Part shown: in pieces, positions 9,682 through 19,604 of the stretch
How the letters are laid out: the number at the start of each line of letters is the position of its first letter
How positions within the stretch are numbered: position 1 is the stretch's first letter
Assembly: GCA_029582165.1 (NCBI GenBank)
Contig: CM055888.1
Coordinates: 12,654,001 to 12,718,000, forward strand
DNA from: Portulaca oleracea
Taxonomy: Eukaryota; Streptophyta; Magnoliopsida; Caryophyllales; Portulacaceae
DNA length: 64,000 nt
Direction: 5' to 3'
Translations under genes and position numbers: made by a program
The notes under the pieces: model-generated
The model's input: the letters and a program-made list of their open reading frames with translations, nothing else
Told to the model about the DNA's origin: nothing
The model's database searches: none

Positions 9682-12360
9682 TCAAGCTATAGGCTTAAGG
9701 CCTACCCCCCTCGATGCTTCGAGAACAACTCTTCTAGTCAATCCCTTGGTGAGTGGATCCGCCAAATTCTTCTCAGATCGCACATACAACAAGGATATCA
9801 CACCATGTTCCAGCAATTGTCTCACTGCACTATGTCTCACACGGATATGTCTCCTCTTCCCGTTATAGACACGATTATGTGCCACTCCAATTGCTGCCTG
9901 CGAGTCACAATGTATAGAGATAGGTGTCTTTTGACTTTCCCATAGTGGCACGTCTGTTAACAGACCTCTACGCCACTCTGCTTCCTGACCTGCCAACTCA
10001 AGAGCAATAAACTCAGATTCCATGGTGGAACGGGCTATGTAAGTCTGTTTTGCAGACTTCCATGAAATAGCCCTTCCACCCAAGGTAAAAACATAACCAC
10101 TAGTAGAACTAACTTCATCATTATCAGAAACCCAGTTTGCATCACAATATCCTTCTATAACAGTAGGAAACTTATTAAAATGCAAACACCAATCAATTGT
10201 ACCTTTAAGATACTTAAGCAAACGATGAAGTGCATTCCAATGTTCTTGACTCGGGTTATGTGTATAACGACTCAATCTACTCACAGCATAAGCAATATCG
10301 GGACGAGTAAAGTTTATCAAGAACATTACGCTTCCTATGATTTTAGCATATTTAGATTGAGACACACTAGGTCCGTTGTTCTTCTTCAACAAAATACTTG
10401 GATCATAGAGAGTTATAACAGGTGTCACATTAAAATGGTTAAATTTCTTTAACACTTTTTCAATATAGTGTGACTGACATAAAGCATAACCAGAATTGGT
10501 TTTCCGAATTTTAATCCTTAAGATCACATCAGCTTCACCCATATCTTTCATTTCAAACAAAGAAGACAACAAATTTTTAGTCTCATTTACTACAAGCAAA
10601 TTTGTACCAAAGATCAGCATATCATCAACATATAAGCATATGAGCACACAATTTGATCCAATCATCTTTGAATAAACACAAGAATCAGACAAATTTGCTA
10701 CAAATCCATTTTTCATAAGAGAACTATCAAATTTCTCAAACCACTATTTGGGAGCTTGTTTTAGACCATAAAGGGATTTTTTCAACTTACACACTTTATT
10801 CTCTTGACCAGGAACCTCACAACCCTCAGGTTGGGTCATATAAATTTCTTCCTCCAAGTCACCATTAAGAAAAGATGTCTTAACATCCATTTAATGCACA
10901 ACAAGATCAAAAATAGCAGCTAGTGCAATTAAAGTTCTAATGGTACTTATTTTGGTCACAGGAGAATATGTGTCAAAATAATCTATCCCTTTCTTTTGAT
11001 CAAAACCTCTAATAACAACTCTGGCCTTGTATTTATCAATAGATCCTTCGACCCTTAATTTCTTTCTGAAAATCCATTTACTACCAATAGGTCTACAACC
11101 TTTAGGCAAATCAGTTAATTCCCAAGTTTTATTAGATTCTAGGGAATCTATTTCACTTTTAATAGCTTCTTTCCAAAAAGTTGCATCAATAAACCTAATA
11201 GCTTCGGCATAAGTTTTTGGATCTTCTTCAACAAGAAATAAAGACACAAAATCCTCGGTCAAGGCATCCACACCATAACAATTAGAAACTTCAACTAGAA
11301 AAGCAGTAACAAAATCAGGTCCAAAATCAGTAGTTGTCCTTTGCCTCTTACTCCTTCTAGGTTCAACTACTACATCTCTAATATTAGAACTAGAAGAAGG
11401 CAAGTTCACATTTCCAAGCATATGATCAGGCACAACATTAAGCGCAACATCAACTTTTGAATTAGACACATTCTTTTTCAATGGAAATACATGCTCAAAA
11501 AACTCAGCATCTCTATATTCAGAAATAGAATTATCATTCAAAGACATAAAACGATAAGCAGCAATATTTTGAACATAACCAATGAAAACAGCATCGAAAG
11601 TCTTTGGGCCTATGTTGGTACGTTTATGACTAGGCAAAGCAACTTTAACCAAACACCCCCACACTTTCAAATAATTTAGGTTCGGGACATACCCTTTCCA
11701 AAGTTCATATGGGGTCTGGTCCATCTTTTTATGGGGAACACTATTGAGAACAAAACATGCAGTTAAAACTGCTTCTCCCCATATATTATCAGGTAATCCA
11801 AAACTTATAAGCATGGCATTCATCATTTCTTTAAGGGTACGATTCTTGCATTCAGCTACACCATTCTGTTGTGGTGTATAAGGGGCGGTAGTCTCATGAA
11901 TAATACCATTTTTCTCACAGAAAACAGCTAAAGAAGTCGAATCATATTCACCACCCCTATCAGACCTAATCCTCTTGATTTTCCTGTCTAGTTGATTCTC
12001 AACTTCTGCCTTATACTTTATGAACATTTCTTTAGCCTCATCTTTAGACTTTAAGAGGTAAACTTTCGTATATCTAGAGTAGTCATCTACAAAAGTGATA
12101 TACCATTTCTTTCCTCCTCTGCTCATTGTGTTCTTAAAGTCTGCTAAGTCCGAATGAATAAGTTCAAGCAACTGGGTTGATCTAGTAGTTATAGATTTAA
12201 AAGGTTTCTTAGCAAATTTTGCCTTAACACAAACATCACATTTAGTACAATTTTTTGTGCTAACATTTGGAATTAGTTTCATGTTCTTTAGTCTGTTTAA
12301 AGAAGCATAATTCACATGTCCAAGTCTACCATGCCAAAGATCAACAGACTCAGCAATATA
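9682..12360 (-). pseudogene. Copia pol: integrase, reverse transcriptase, RNase H
   Basis: Frame 12360-10891 carries the integrase zinc-binding region (HGRLGH...CTKCDVC), the core with HSDL, SDRGGEY and GVAEC, and the start of RT (PKGCRPIGSKWIF). The integrase motif has Cys where Arg is usual after the catalytic Glu. RT continues after an in-frame TAA (10893-10891) and a TAG (10746-10744). Both lie where the family has Gln, so each fits a single C-to-T change. Frame 10716-9682 then holds the YVDD active site, the DANWVSD/MESEF/CDSQAAI RNase H motifs and the C-terminal ADPLTKGL motif. Apart from the two stops the frame is preserved, so decay is modest. Copia pol copies RNA to DNA and integrates it; this copy cannot make full-length RT. 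Confidence 0.94.
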
Positions 12361-13415
12361 CACTACAAGAAGGTCTAAAAAGTAAGACCGTTGTGAACGG
12401 TCTTAGTTAGGCTTGAACGATCGTGCTAGAGAGCATGCGATCGTTCACGACGGTCGCGTCAGAAGGGTCGTTTGAGGGGTCGGGCGACCGTTCAAATGAA
12501 CGGTCGCTAATTTGCGACCGTTCATGAACGGTCACAAAACGGAGCGACCGTTCATGAACGGTCACAAAATTTTGTGACCGTTCAATTGAATGGTCACAAA
12601 ATTTTTGAATTTTTTTTTCAATCAAAATTACTTGGAAAAATAACCCAATTACAATCCAACGCAGAAATTGAAACTAGATCCAGAACAAGGGAGAAGGGAA
12701 AAATGAACATGAATCAAGAAACCCAACATATTAAATCCATAAACTTGAACATGAACATTAAAAATTGATTAAAAACGTCCGCAGAAAATCAAGACAAACC
12801 CAGAAATTGAGCAAATAAGAAACAAGGAACAATCAACCCAGATAATGTATTAAACTTTTGAATGTATCAAAATTCAGATCTGATTACATGAACTTAAGAT
12901 TCGAGATTACAAGATGTTAAACAAAAAAATTTGAATTAAACATGCGAAATTAAATTTAATCTAAACCCTAAACCTAAAAACGAAATCTTTCACACCGTCT
13001 ACACCTTCTTCGACTTCTCTATTCCCTTTTTATACTTGAATTGCTCAATTCTTCCACTAAGCTCGACGGTTCAATCTCTTCCCTTGAACTTTAGACGGAG
13101 ACTCTCGATCTTGCTACTTTTATGTTGCATGTCGGGCTTCATGTGACGAGAAAGAGAATGTGATGGAGACCGGTTTGAGTGTTTAGAGGAATAGAGAAGA
13201 GAAGAGTGAGAAAGAGAGGGAATCGGTCATACGAGGAAGAATCAAAAAAGAGAGAGATGAGGAAATTAGGGAATAGAAATTAGGGAAATTAGGGAATAGA
13301 AAGAGGGGGTCTGTTCACTGAACGGTCGCAAATGAACGGTCACCCGAAAAAAAAATGCGACCGTTCATTGAACGATCACAATGGACGGTCGCGTCTGAGC
13401 GTTCATCTTGTAGTG
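12361..13415. mobile_element. Non-autonomous CACTA (En/Spm-like) element, 1055 bp, 3-bp TSD
   Basis: Begins CACTACAAGAAG and ends with its reverse complement form CATCTTGTAGTG, flanked by ATA on both sides (12358-12360 and 13416-13418). Both ends carry arrays of a subterminal palindromic motif built from GACCGTTCA and TGAACGGTC (about 12380-12600 and 13310-13400), the usual transposase-binding layout of CACTA elements. The 700-bp AT-rich core has no transposase. A GC-richer part at about 12960-13130 may be captured DNA, but I do not recognise it. It sits between the protease and integrase parts of the copia frame. Confidence 0.95.
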
Positions 13416-14838
13416 ATAAGCAGAAGTAGAAGCATTTCCATTAGCATCAGAAGCAACATTCAGAACATATAAGCCATTGCTAAGATACCCCTTCCCAACA
13501 AAAACCTCATTACGAAGTATAACTATTTTCCCAGCCTTTTGGTTCACCTCAAATCCAGCAACATCAAGGAGACTACCGGAAACTAAGTTTCTACGAAGGG
13601 AAGGGACATACAACACATTGTTTAGATATAAAGACTTTCTAGAAGTAAATTTAAGGAGAACCTTTCCTTTACCCAACACCGTTGCTGTGGTAGCATTGCC
13701 CATGAAGACTTGTTCACTATCAGGAACTTCAACAAAATCATGCATCAGCTCCTTGTTGGTGCAGAATTGTCTGGTCGCAGCATTGTCCAGAATCCATTCA
13801 GTGTTATTGGTAACGAGACTAGCTTCCACCGTTACTGCACAAAACACTTCAGAATCTTCAGTCAAGTTAGCTTGATTTTGTCCACCATTTTGTCCTGCGG
13901 GTTTCTGTTGGGTCTGGTTCGCTCTCTTGCGTTGTTTATACTGATATGCCTTATGGCCTGGTTTGCCACAGACATAACAAGTAACTTTAGGCTTCCGGAT
14001 TTTATTGCTAGGCTTGTTTATTTGATTTTGATGCTTAGACTGCTTCTGATCCTTCTTATTTTTTCCCTTGAACATGTCTTTATTAGATGGTACAACAGAT
14101 TCAACTAAGTTAGCTTTAACAGAATTCAAAGAAAGAGAAGTCATCTTATCTTTCAGACGATTTGCTTCCTCAGTCCTCATATGACTAATTAGCTCTTGAA
14201 GAGTCAGATCTTTCTTCTTATGCTTGAGATGATTCCTGTAGTCAGCCCATGATGGTGGGAATTTCTCGATCATAACATTTGCTTGCAAAAGGTCGCACAT
14301 CTTCATTTCTTCATTCAACACTTCAGCACACAGGTTCTCATAGACATGAACCTGTTCCATAATGGACTGATCGTCAAGGATCTGGAACTGCAGCCACTTG
14401 CCAACCACGTACTTCTTTTTCCCAGCATCGTCAGCACCATATTTGATTTCCAGTTTCTGCCATATAGCCTTGGCTGACTTGAACACGACGAACAAATCAA
14501 ATAGCGGGTTCGTCATATTGTTGAGAAGATAACTTCGAGCCACTTTGTTGTCTTTTCAAGTTTCTCCTTGGCATTCTCATCGAGCGGGATAACTGGAGTT
14601 CTTGCGGCAGTAGGAGTCTGTTCAGGATCATTTTGAGGAGGCGGAGCATCTGAATCTGTTCAGGATCATTTTGAGGAGGCGGAGCATCTGAATCTTCGAG
14701 ATATGAAGATGACAGAACATGATCGATCTCCAGTTGCTCCAGACAGAGAAGCGGCTTCTGAGACCATCGCTTATAATTGGTTCCATCGAAGTGTTCGATT
14801 ATGTAGATCTCAGCAAGGGATTTTTGTGGAGCAGCCAT
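13416..14838 (-). pseudogene. Copia gag and protease
   Basis: gag starts at ATG 14838 (MAAPQKSLAEIY). After the 38-bp duplication at 14617-14692 the frame shifts and resumes in another frame that is open from 14543. A zinc knuckle lies at about 13979-13938 with CX2CX4HX4, but the last Cys is Tyr (PGHKAYQY). The protease motif near 13787 reads LDNAATRQF where many relatives have DS/T-G/A, so the Ser/Thr next to the catalytic Asp is changed. The frame runs directly into the left edge of the CACTA element, whose removal with one ATA copy would keep the frame into integrase. Confidence 0.92.
14617..14692. repeat. 38-bp tandem duplication in copia gag
   Basis: The 38-base unit starting TCTGTTCAGGATCATTTTGA occurs twice back to back (14617-14654 and 14655-14692). 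Because 38 is not a multiple of three it shifts the gag frame. Confidence 0.95.
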
Positions 14839-14860
14839 TGATCTGTAATCGCTTTCAAAT

Positions 14861-15529
14861 TGTAAGAAAAATAAAAGATCAAGGCTGTGGGAAGAAGAAA
14901 ACTGAGCTGTGGGATGACCACTGCCTTGAAAGCGATTACGACTCGACCTAGGTGCCAATCGAGAAAAGTCGGGTGCTCCCCAACGTTAACTCAGTGAGCC
15001 CCTGGACACGTGCACTCGTGGCCAGGAACTTGGAGTATGGAAGACTGTGTATGCCCAGAGAAAAGAAAAGACGAGAATGATAGTTGTATTTTTTTGTGTA
15101 CTCAAACAATAACTAGAACACCAATTTATAGGGAAAAAACAGATCTGATGGAAGATGAAACTGAAAAGACAAAAAACTTAATGGCAGGCAAGAATCAAGG
15201 AGTAATAAAGGGCAAGGCGCAAAATCTGGATTGGAATTAATTCGATCAAAGATATTATCGGCTATCAATTTAATGACTCAAAAAATATCAAACCGGATCA
15301 AAACCACCCGACCCACGACCAGCGGCGCGCTAGCATAGCGCGCGTTTGGAAGCCCAAACCAAGCCCTCCTCCATAAAACCCACCTTCAAGCCAATACAAC
15401 AACCATAGGAGAGTAGAATATTTAAACCTGCTCACAACACTCCAACTTTTCCTATGTGGGACAAAAGGGAGATAAAAAAGAATGAGGAAGAGCCTTGTTG
15501 CCATTAACATATAACTTCCACAACTAACA
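14861..15529 (-). repeat. 5' LTR of the copia element (669 bp)
   Basis: Partner of 8423-9073, with TG/CA ends. It contains TTGAAAGCGATTAC at about 14926-14939, which pairs with GTAATCGCTTTCAA just outside the LTR at about 14846-14859, so the leader could fold back on the LTR. The other LTR lacks this segment. Confidence 0.93.
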
Positions 15530-15534
15530 TTAAG

Positions 15535-15835
15535 AAGTAGCCAGAGCATTATCAGAAAATGATACGCCTCTTGTTGTAAGATGATTTTATGATATAACAT
15601 ATCTACATAAGCATATGAAATTGTTCATCATTAATGCTATAATTAAGTGAAGGTGATCTCTTGTGATCATTGTCGTTTGAGAAAGTTTTTTGGTTGTAGT
15701 TGATCCTTGCTGTATTGTTTATGTTTAGCTGTTTTTCGCAGGCATATCTTTTGATGTGTGATGTTTGCTGTTTTGTATTTCGGTTTTGCTGTATTTTGCG
15801 AACCTTTAAACCTTTGGCTTGCAATAATAAAAAAA
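15535..15835 (+). mobile_element. LINE 3' end (last codons of RNase H, 3' UTR, A-tail)
   Basis: Starts with a short open segment RALSENDTPLVVR followed by a stop, typical of the end of plant LINE RNase H domains. A T-rich 3' UTR with TTTGCTGTTTTGTAT follows, ending in AATAATAAAAAAAA at about 15822-15835. The copia element abuts it on the left, and its target duplication lies at the junction, so copia may have inserted into this LINE. A similar 3' UTR occurs near 31945-32030. Confidence 0.6.
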
Positions 15836-16111
15836 ATAGATACGGATATTTAATTAATTAAACAAAATTATAGAGCCTTCTCATAAATGTGAAAGAAAAT
15901 ATTCAATATTTAAAAAATCTAAATTTATAAAATTAACAAGTAAATAGAAAAAATAAAGAAAATGATCTTTTTACAAATATTTAATAAAAAATAAAAAATA
16001 ATAAATCTTCTTTAAAAAACAAATGAAATTTTTATTAAAAATGTGGCATTTTTATGGAAAATATTTTTTAAAAAAAAGAATCAGAATATAAAAATAATTA
16101 TCAAAAATATA
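15836..16111. other. AT-rich spacer, no feature seen
   Basis: Very AT-rich, low-complexity sequence with no coding signal. Confidence 0.5.
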
Positions 16112-16680
16112 AATAAAATAAGCTTATTGGACGCTAATGCACTGTACTTTGGAGTGTTCGACAATAATGCATTGAACATTTTTTTTTTGGATAATAATAT
16201 ACTGTAGTTTGGGGTGTTTGACAATAATACACATGAAACAATTCTGACGATGGCTAACTTGGTGACAATCTTACGTGGTGGGTTAAAGAACAAAAAAATT
16301 AAAATCTTTACTAAATTAATGTCATATCAGGCATTGTCAGCAAGTGTAAATAAAATTTAATTATTTTTTCTATATATCACCTCACTATTCCATATTTTGC
16401 GAACGTAAACGGTGTTTTTTGTTTGCAAAAAAGAAGAATTCATTTTTGCTTATTTGGACTTGCTTATATGACAATAATTTAATAAAGATTTTTTTTTTTG
16501 CTACTCAATCTACCATGATAAGCCTCCACCGAGTTAGCTACTACTGGAATCATTTCAGGTGCATTATTGTCCAATGCCCCCAAAGTATACTATATTATTG
16601 TCTAATAAAAAATTTTAGCTCATTATTGTCCAATGCCCCCAAAGTACAGCGTATTAGCGTTCAAACACCTAATAAAATAT
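16112..16680. mobile_element. MITE with long TIRs built of short subrepeats (family M1, copy 1)
   Basis: The left arm (about 16125-16280) and right arm (about 16510-16680) are inverted copies of each other. Each arm repeats a unit containing ATTATTGTCCAAT and CCCCCAAAGTACAG two or three times. The core shares GATGGCTAACTTGGTGA with the copy at 50156-50484. It has no coding capacity. Target duplications could not be fixed, so the superfamily is open; long arms with internal repeats suggest Mutator-like. Confidence 0.75.
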
Positions 16681-17759
16681 GACGTTAGAAAAGATGAAGA
16701 TAAAACAATTTAAATATATTTGCTATATTTTATTTATTTTCACAATAGTGATGTGTCAAATAGTTTCTTTTACAAAAGAATTTAGTATGCTTAAGGCCCC
16801 GTTTTTTTGTATGGTGTGGTGCTGAGTGGTGTCACAACTCACTATTAGGGAGACCAGTTGTCTGTTTCAAGGAGCTAGGTCTTACATAGTACTAAGGTAA
16901 ATGTCCTCTCGAGTTAAGCAAATAATCAAATTATGATTAAGCAAGATGTGACTCTTTTGAACATCATATCAACAACAACTGGCAACTTGACATAAATTCG
17001 ATGAACAAGCATGAATTTGTGCGGAGAAAACAATTATGATTAAGCAAGCATGCTAGTGGCAAATCCCCAATCCAAGTTTGAGAATTTAGCCACTCATACT
17101 CATGGAAAAACAAGCAGCGATATTAAAGAACGATGAACAAAATGAAACAAGGAAGAGAGAAAGGAGAAATCGATACCAATATTGAAATTAACCGGCAATT
17201 GGAATCCAAAAACAATAATCTTCAATCAAAAATCAACTAATTACTTCAAATTCTTGAGAGAGAACTCTACTAAGAATCCTAAAAAAACTTCATTAAAAAA
17301 AATTAAGATGTTAACGGTTGTTTCTTTCGCTAATTGAAACGTCAAGTCGCAAATCAGGTTTCTGACACGGGCAAAAACTTCTTGTTTAGCTACTAGAACC
17401 TAGGCATGGCCGTGCTGCTTGGCACGAGTGGATGTGTTGGCTGCAAAACTTCAAAGATTTCCCCCTTAAGTTGTACTAGCTTGTGTGGTTGCTTGCTGAC
17501 ACTTCCTTTGGACTCTCTCACATCTCGTCCTTATCCCGAGTTCCACATCTTATATGTCAAGATCCCAAAACTTTGCTAATTCACCCAATTGACAAGTTTC
17601 ATTACTTTTAGTTACAAGAGGCAAAGATACCTAAATCACGTCAAATTTGTTGCAAAAATAGGTCAAATAGTCTCGAAACAAATCAGGAAGCCGAGATTAC
17701 AGATGGTAAAACCGAGGTTTATCAGGTGGCTTGGTTCCCCCCTCCCCTGAAAGGATGTT
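16681..17759. other. No gene seen; one possible Tourist MITE end
   Basis: Mostly unrecognised AT-rich sequence. At about 16795-16830 the motif GGCCCCGTTTTTTTGTATGG resembles the left end of the Tourist MITE at 33419, but no right end follows. I see no open frame worth calling. Confidence 0.45.
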
Positions 17760-18070
17760 ACGAAGATTAGTTTTGAGGGAGCAAAATTATCTTTAGTATT
17801 GCTAGTGACTTCATTATTCGCGATTGGAGAGGTTAATGTATTGTGGGAAAATCTTTTGATTTAGGACATGCTTCTGTGCTAATAGTTGAGGCACCTGTTA
17901 TGCCGAACGACATTAGGGAAGCTCTCGGTCGTGGTTTCTCCAACATCTGCGTGGAAGGACACGACAACATTTTTATTGATGTGGTTTGTGGTAAAATAAT
18001 AGTGTCATATGCTTGGACTATCCAAATTTGGTTGAAGACATCTAGAAGCGGATTGTGTAGCTCTTAATAA
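17760..18070 (+). pseudogene. LINE-type RNase H-like domain fragment
   Basis: The plus strand encodes a short stretch resembling the RNase H-like domain found at the end of plant LINE polyproteins. In one frame it has FIIRDWRG, then after a stop SFDLGHASVLIVEA and GFSNICVEGHDNIFIDVVCGK. The EGD motif of the family reads EGH here, so a catalytic residue is lost. The frame breaks near 18010-18070. It is a dead fragment, on the same strand as the LINE 3' end at 15535, but the two lie in the wrong order to be one insertion. Confidence 0.55.
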
Positions 18071-18200
18071 AATTGACACTCTGAGTTGAGAGAATGTAGC
18101 ATATTGTGAGTTGAATTGTATCATCATGACGAAAAGATTGGATAGATTAATTGGGAGTAGGACTACCTGATTATTTTTTCTGGCTCTTCCAGAAAAAAAA

Positions 18201-18604
18201 ATATGGTGTGTTTGGTTTTTTCTCGAAAAAATATTTCATGGGAAAGTTTTTCATGAGAAAGAATATTTTACAATGTTTCGTTTACATTTGAAATCATAGG
18301 AAAGTTTGTAGAAAAGTTAATTTTAAATATCCAAATTACCCTAATTTATTTATTTATTTATAAAATAGTTTTTAGGGGTATTTTGGGGAGTTTGATCAAA
18401 TTACTTCCCCTTTCCCATGTGAAACATTTTTATATCTAACATGGGAAAATATTGAGACTCATGGGAAACATTTTTCTATCTAACATAGGAAAATATTGAG
18501 ACCCATTACAAAACTTTCGTATTCTTATTTTGTAACCAAACGTAAGAACTTAAAAAAATTGATAAATTTTCCTAAAAAAATCCCTCAACCAAACACTCCA
18601 TATA
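18201..18604. mobile_element. MITE, about 400 bp, TIR ATATGGWGTGTTTGGTT
   Basis: Left end ATATGGTGTGTTTGGTT and right end AACCAAACACTCCATAT form inverted repeats. The inside is rich in GGGAAA/TTTTCC runs and has no coding capacity. The target duplication is unclear because the ends themselves are palindromic (ATAT). Tourist-like or hAT-like. Confidence 0.7.
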
Positions 18605-18990
18605 ATTTATATTCATGGACTCAAACTTCACTTCAATTCAGGCACCTTGTTCGCATCTTGCATTAAAATCTTTGCCACCACTTTACTCCAGAAGATGCAA
18701 AAATTTGAGTGTTAACCAATTCTTGATCATTTTGGTGGTTTTGTCCTTGTCATCTTTGCATTATTAAATTTATAGTTCCACATAAGCGTCTTCTAAAATG
18801 TAATAGTTTGAGTGTTAATCAATTATTCAACCCACTGGTCTACTTGTCCAAGTTGAGTGAAAGTGCATTAGTTTGAGTACACAACTTCATCCAAATTTGA
18901 TTGTCTGGGAGAGATATCTAAACTTCCTGAGGTCCCTTGCATTTTTCCTCACATAAGAGTTGAACGAAATGCACCCATTTACCATCGCCT

Positions 18991-19029
<39 letters not shown>

Positions 19030-19030
19030 G
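18605..19030. other. No gene seen; poly-T run
   Basis: Unrecognised sequence ending in an uninterrupted T run at about 18991-19026, which may be the A-tail of a minus-strand retroposon whose body I cannot identify. Confidence 0.4.
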
Positions 19031-19552
19031 GAAACTTGGGTTTTAAAAATTCTTATTTTCATCCATTATGTAGCAATAATTCCTATTTTCATTTTGGGTT
19101 TTGGTAGTTAAAAAAAAGTTGGATTGTAGTGATATCAAATCCACCTTCACATTCTTTTTATTTTTTCATTCATACCCCATATTGTTTTTGTTTTTTTTTT
19201 GTTCCTGCCCCTAGAAAGATACTGAAGTATAATTACTAAAATTATTTTTAAATTATTTTTTTGAGACTCCGATCGTTTATTATGATTTTTTAAAATGAAT
19301 AAAAGTGAAAAAATTATAAAAAAATTGAAAAAAAATTGAGAGAAATGCAGTAAATTCATTAAAAATCATGGTAAAGTGTTATACTACATTTTGAATCAAA
19401 TGCAACACAAAATCTATAATATTTAGGATATACTCTCGATGATGTCCCACTACAATCCAATTTTATTTATTTTTGGACCACCAAAATCCAAATTGATAGT
19501 AGAGATTATTACTATCCAATTAATGAAAGTAGAGATTATTAGAATCCAATTA
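19031..19552. mobile_element. MITE family M2, copy 1 (about 520 bp)
   Basis: Right arm ATTGGATTCTAATAATCTC and a diverged left arm form inverted repeats of about 75 bp. Each arm holds two spaced copies of a TAATAATC..CTACT/TTACT unit. The core matches 53292-53850 in the opposite orientation, including GATGTCCCACTACAATCC. No coding capacity. Confidence 0.75.
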
Positions 19553-19604
19553 ATCTTTTTTTATTAGGCAAACTACCCATTTTTTTTAATTAGAAGCATG
19601 TATA

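Larger units (their letters stand above)
8423..15529 (-). mobile_element. Full-length Ty1/copia LTR retrotransposon with 5-bp TSD
   Basis: Two LTRs (8423-9073 and 14861-15529) bound gag, protease, integrase, reverse transcriptase and RNase H in the copia order on the minus strand. The target duplication TTAAG is perfect at 8418-8422 and 15530-15534. A polypurine tract (minus strand AGTGGGGGAT) abuts the 3' LTR at 9074-9085. The gag ATG at 14838 is only 22 bp from the 5' LTR, and the usual TGGTATCAGAGC primer site is not seen there. A CACTA element (12361-13415), a 38-bp duplication in gag and two stop codons in RT make this copy defective. The element lies in the same orientation as CtpA, with its 3' LTR nearest to that gene. 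Confidence 0.96.

Noticed and set aside
17843..18630. A complete domesticated RNase H gene
   Set aside because: Only part of the domain is present, with a stop upstream, loss of an acidic residue and a frame break.
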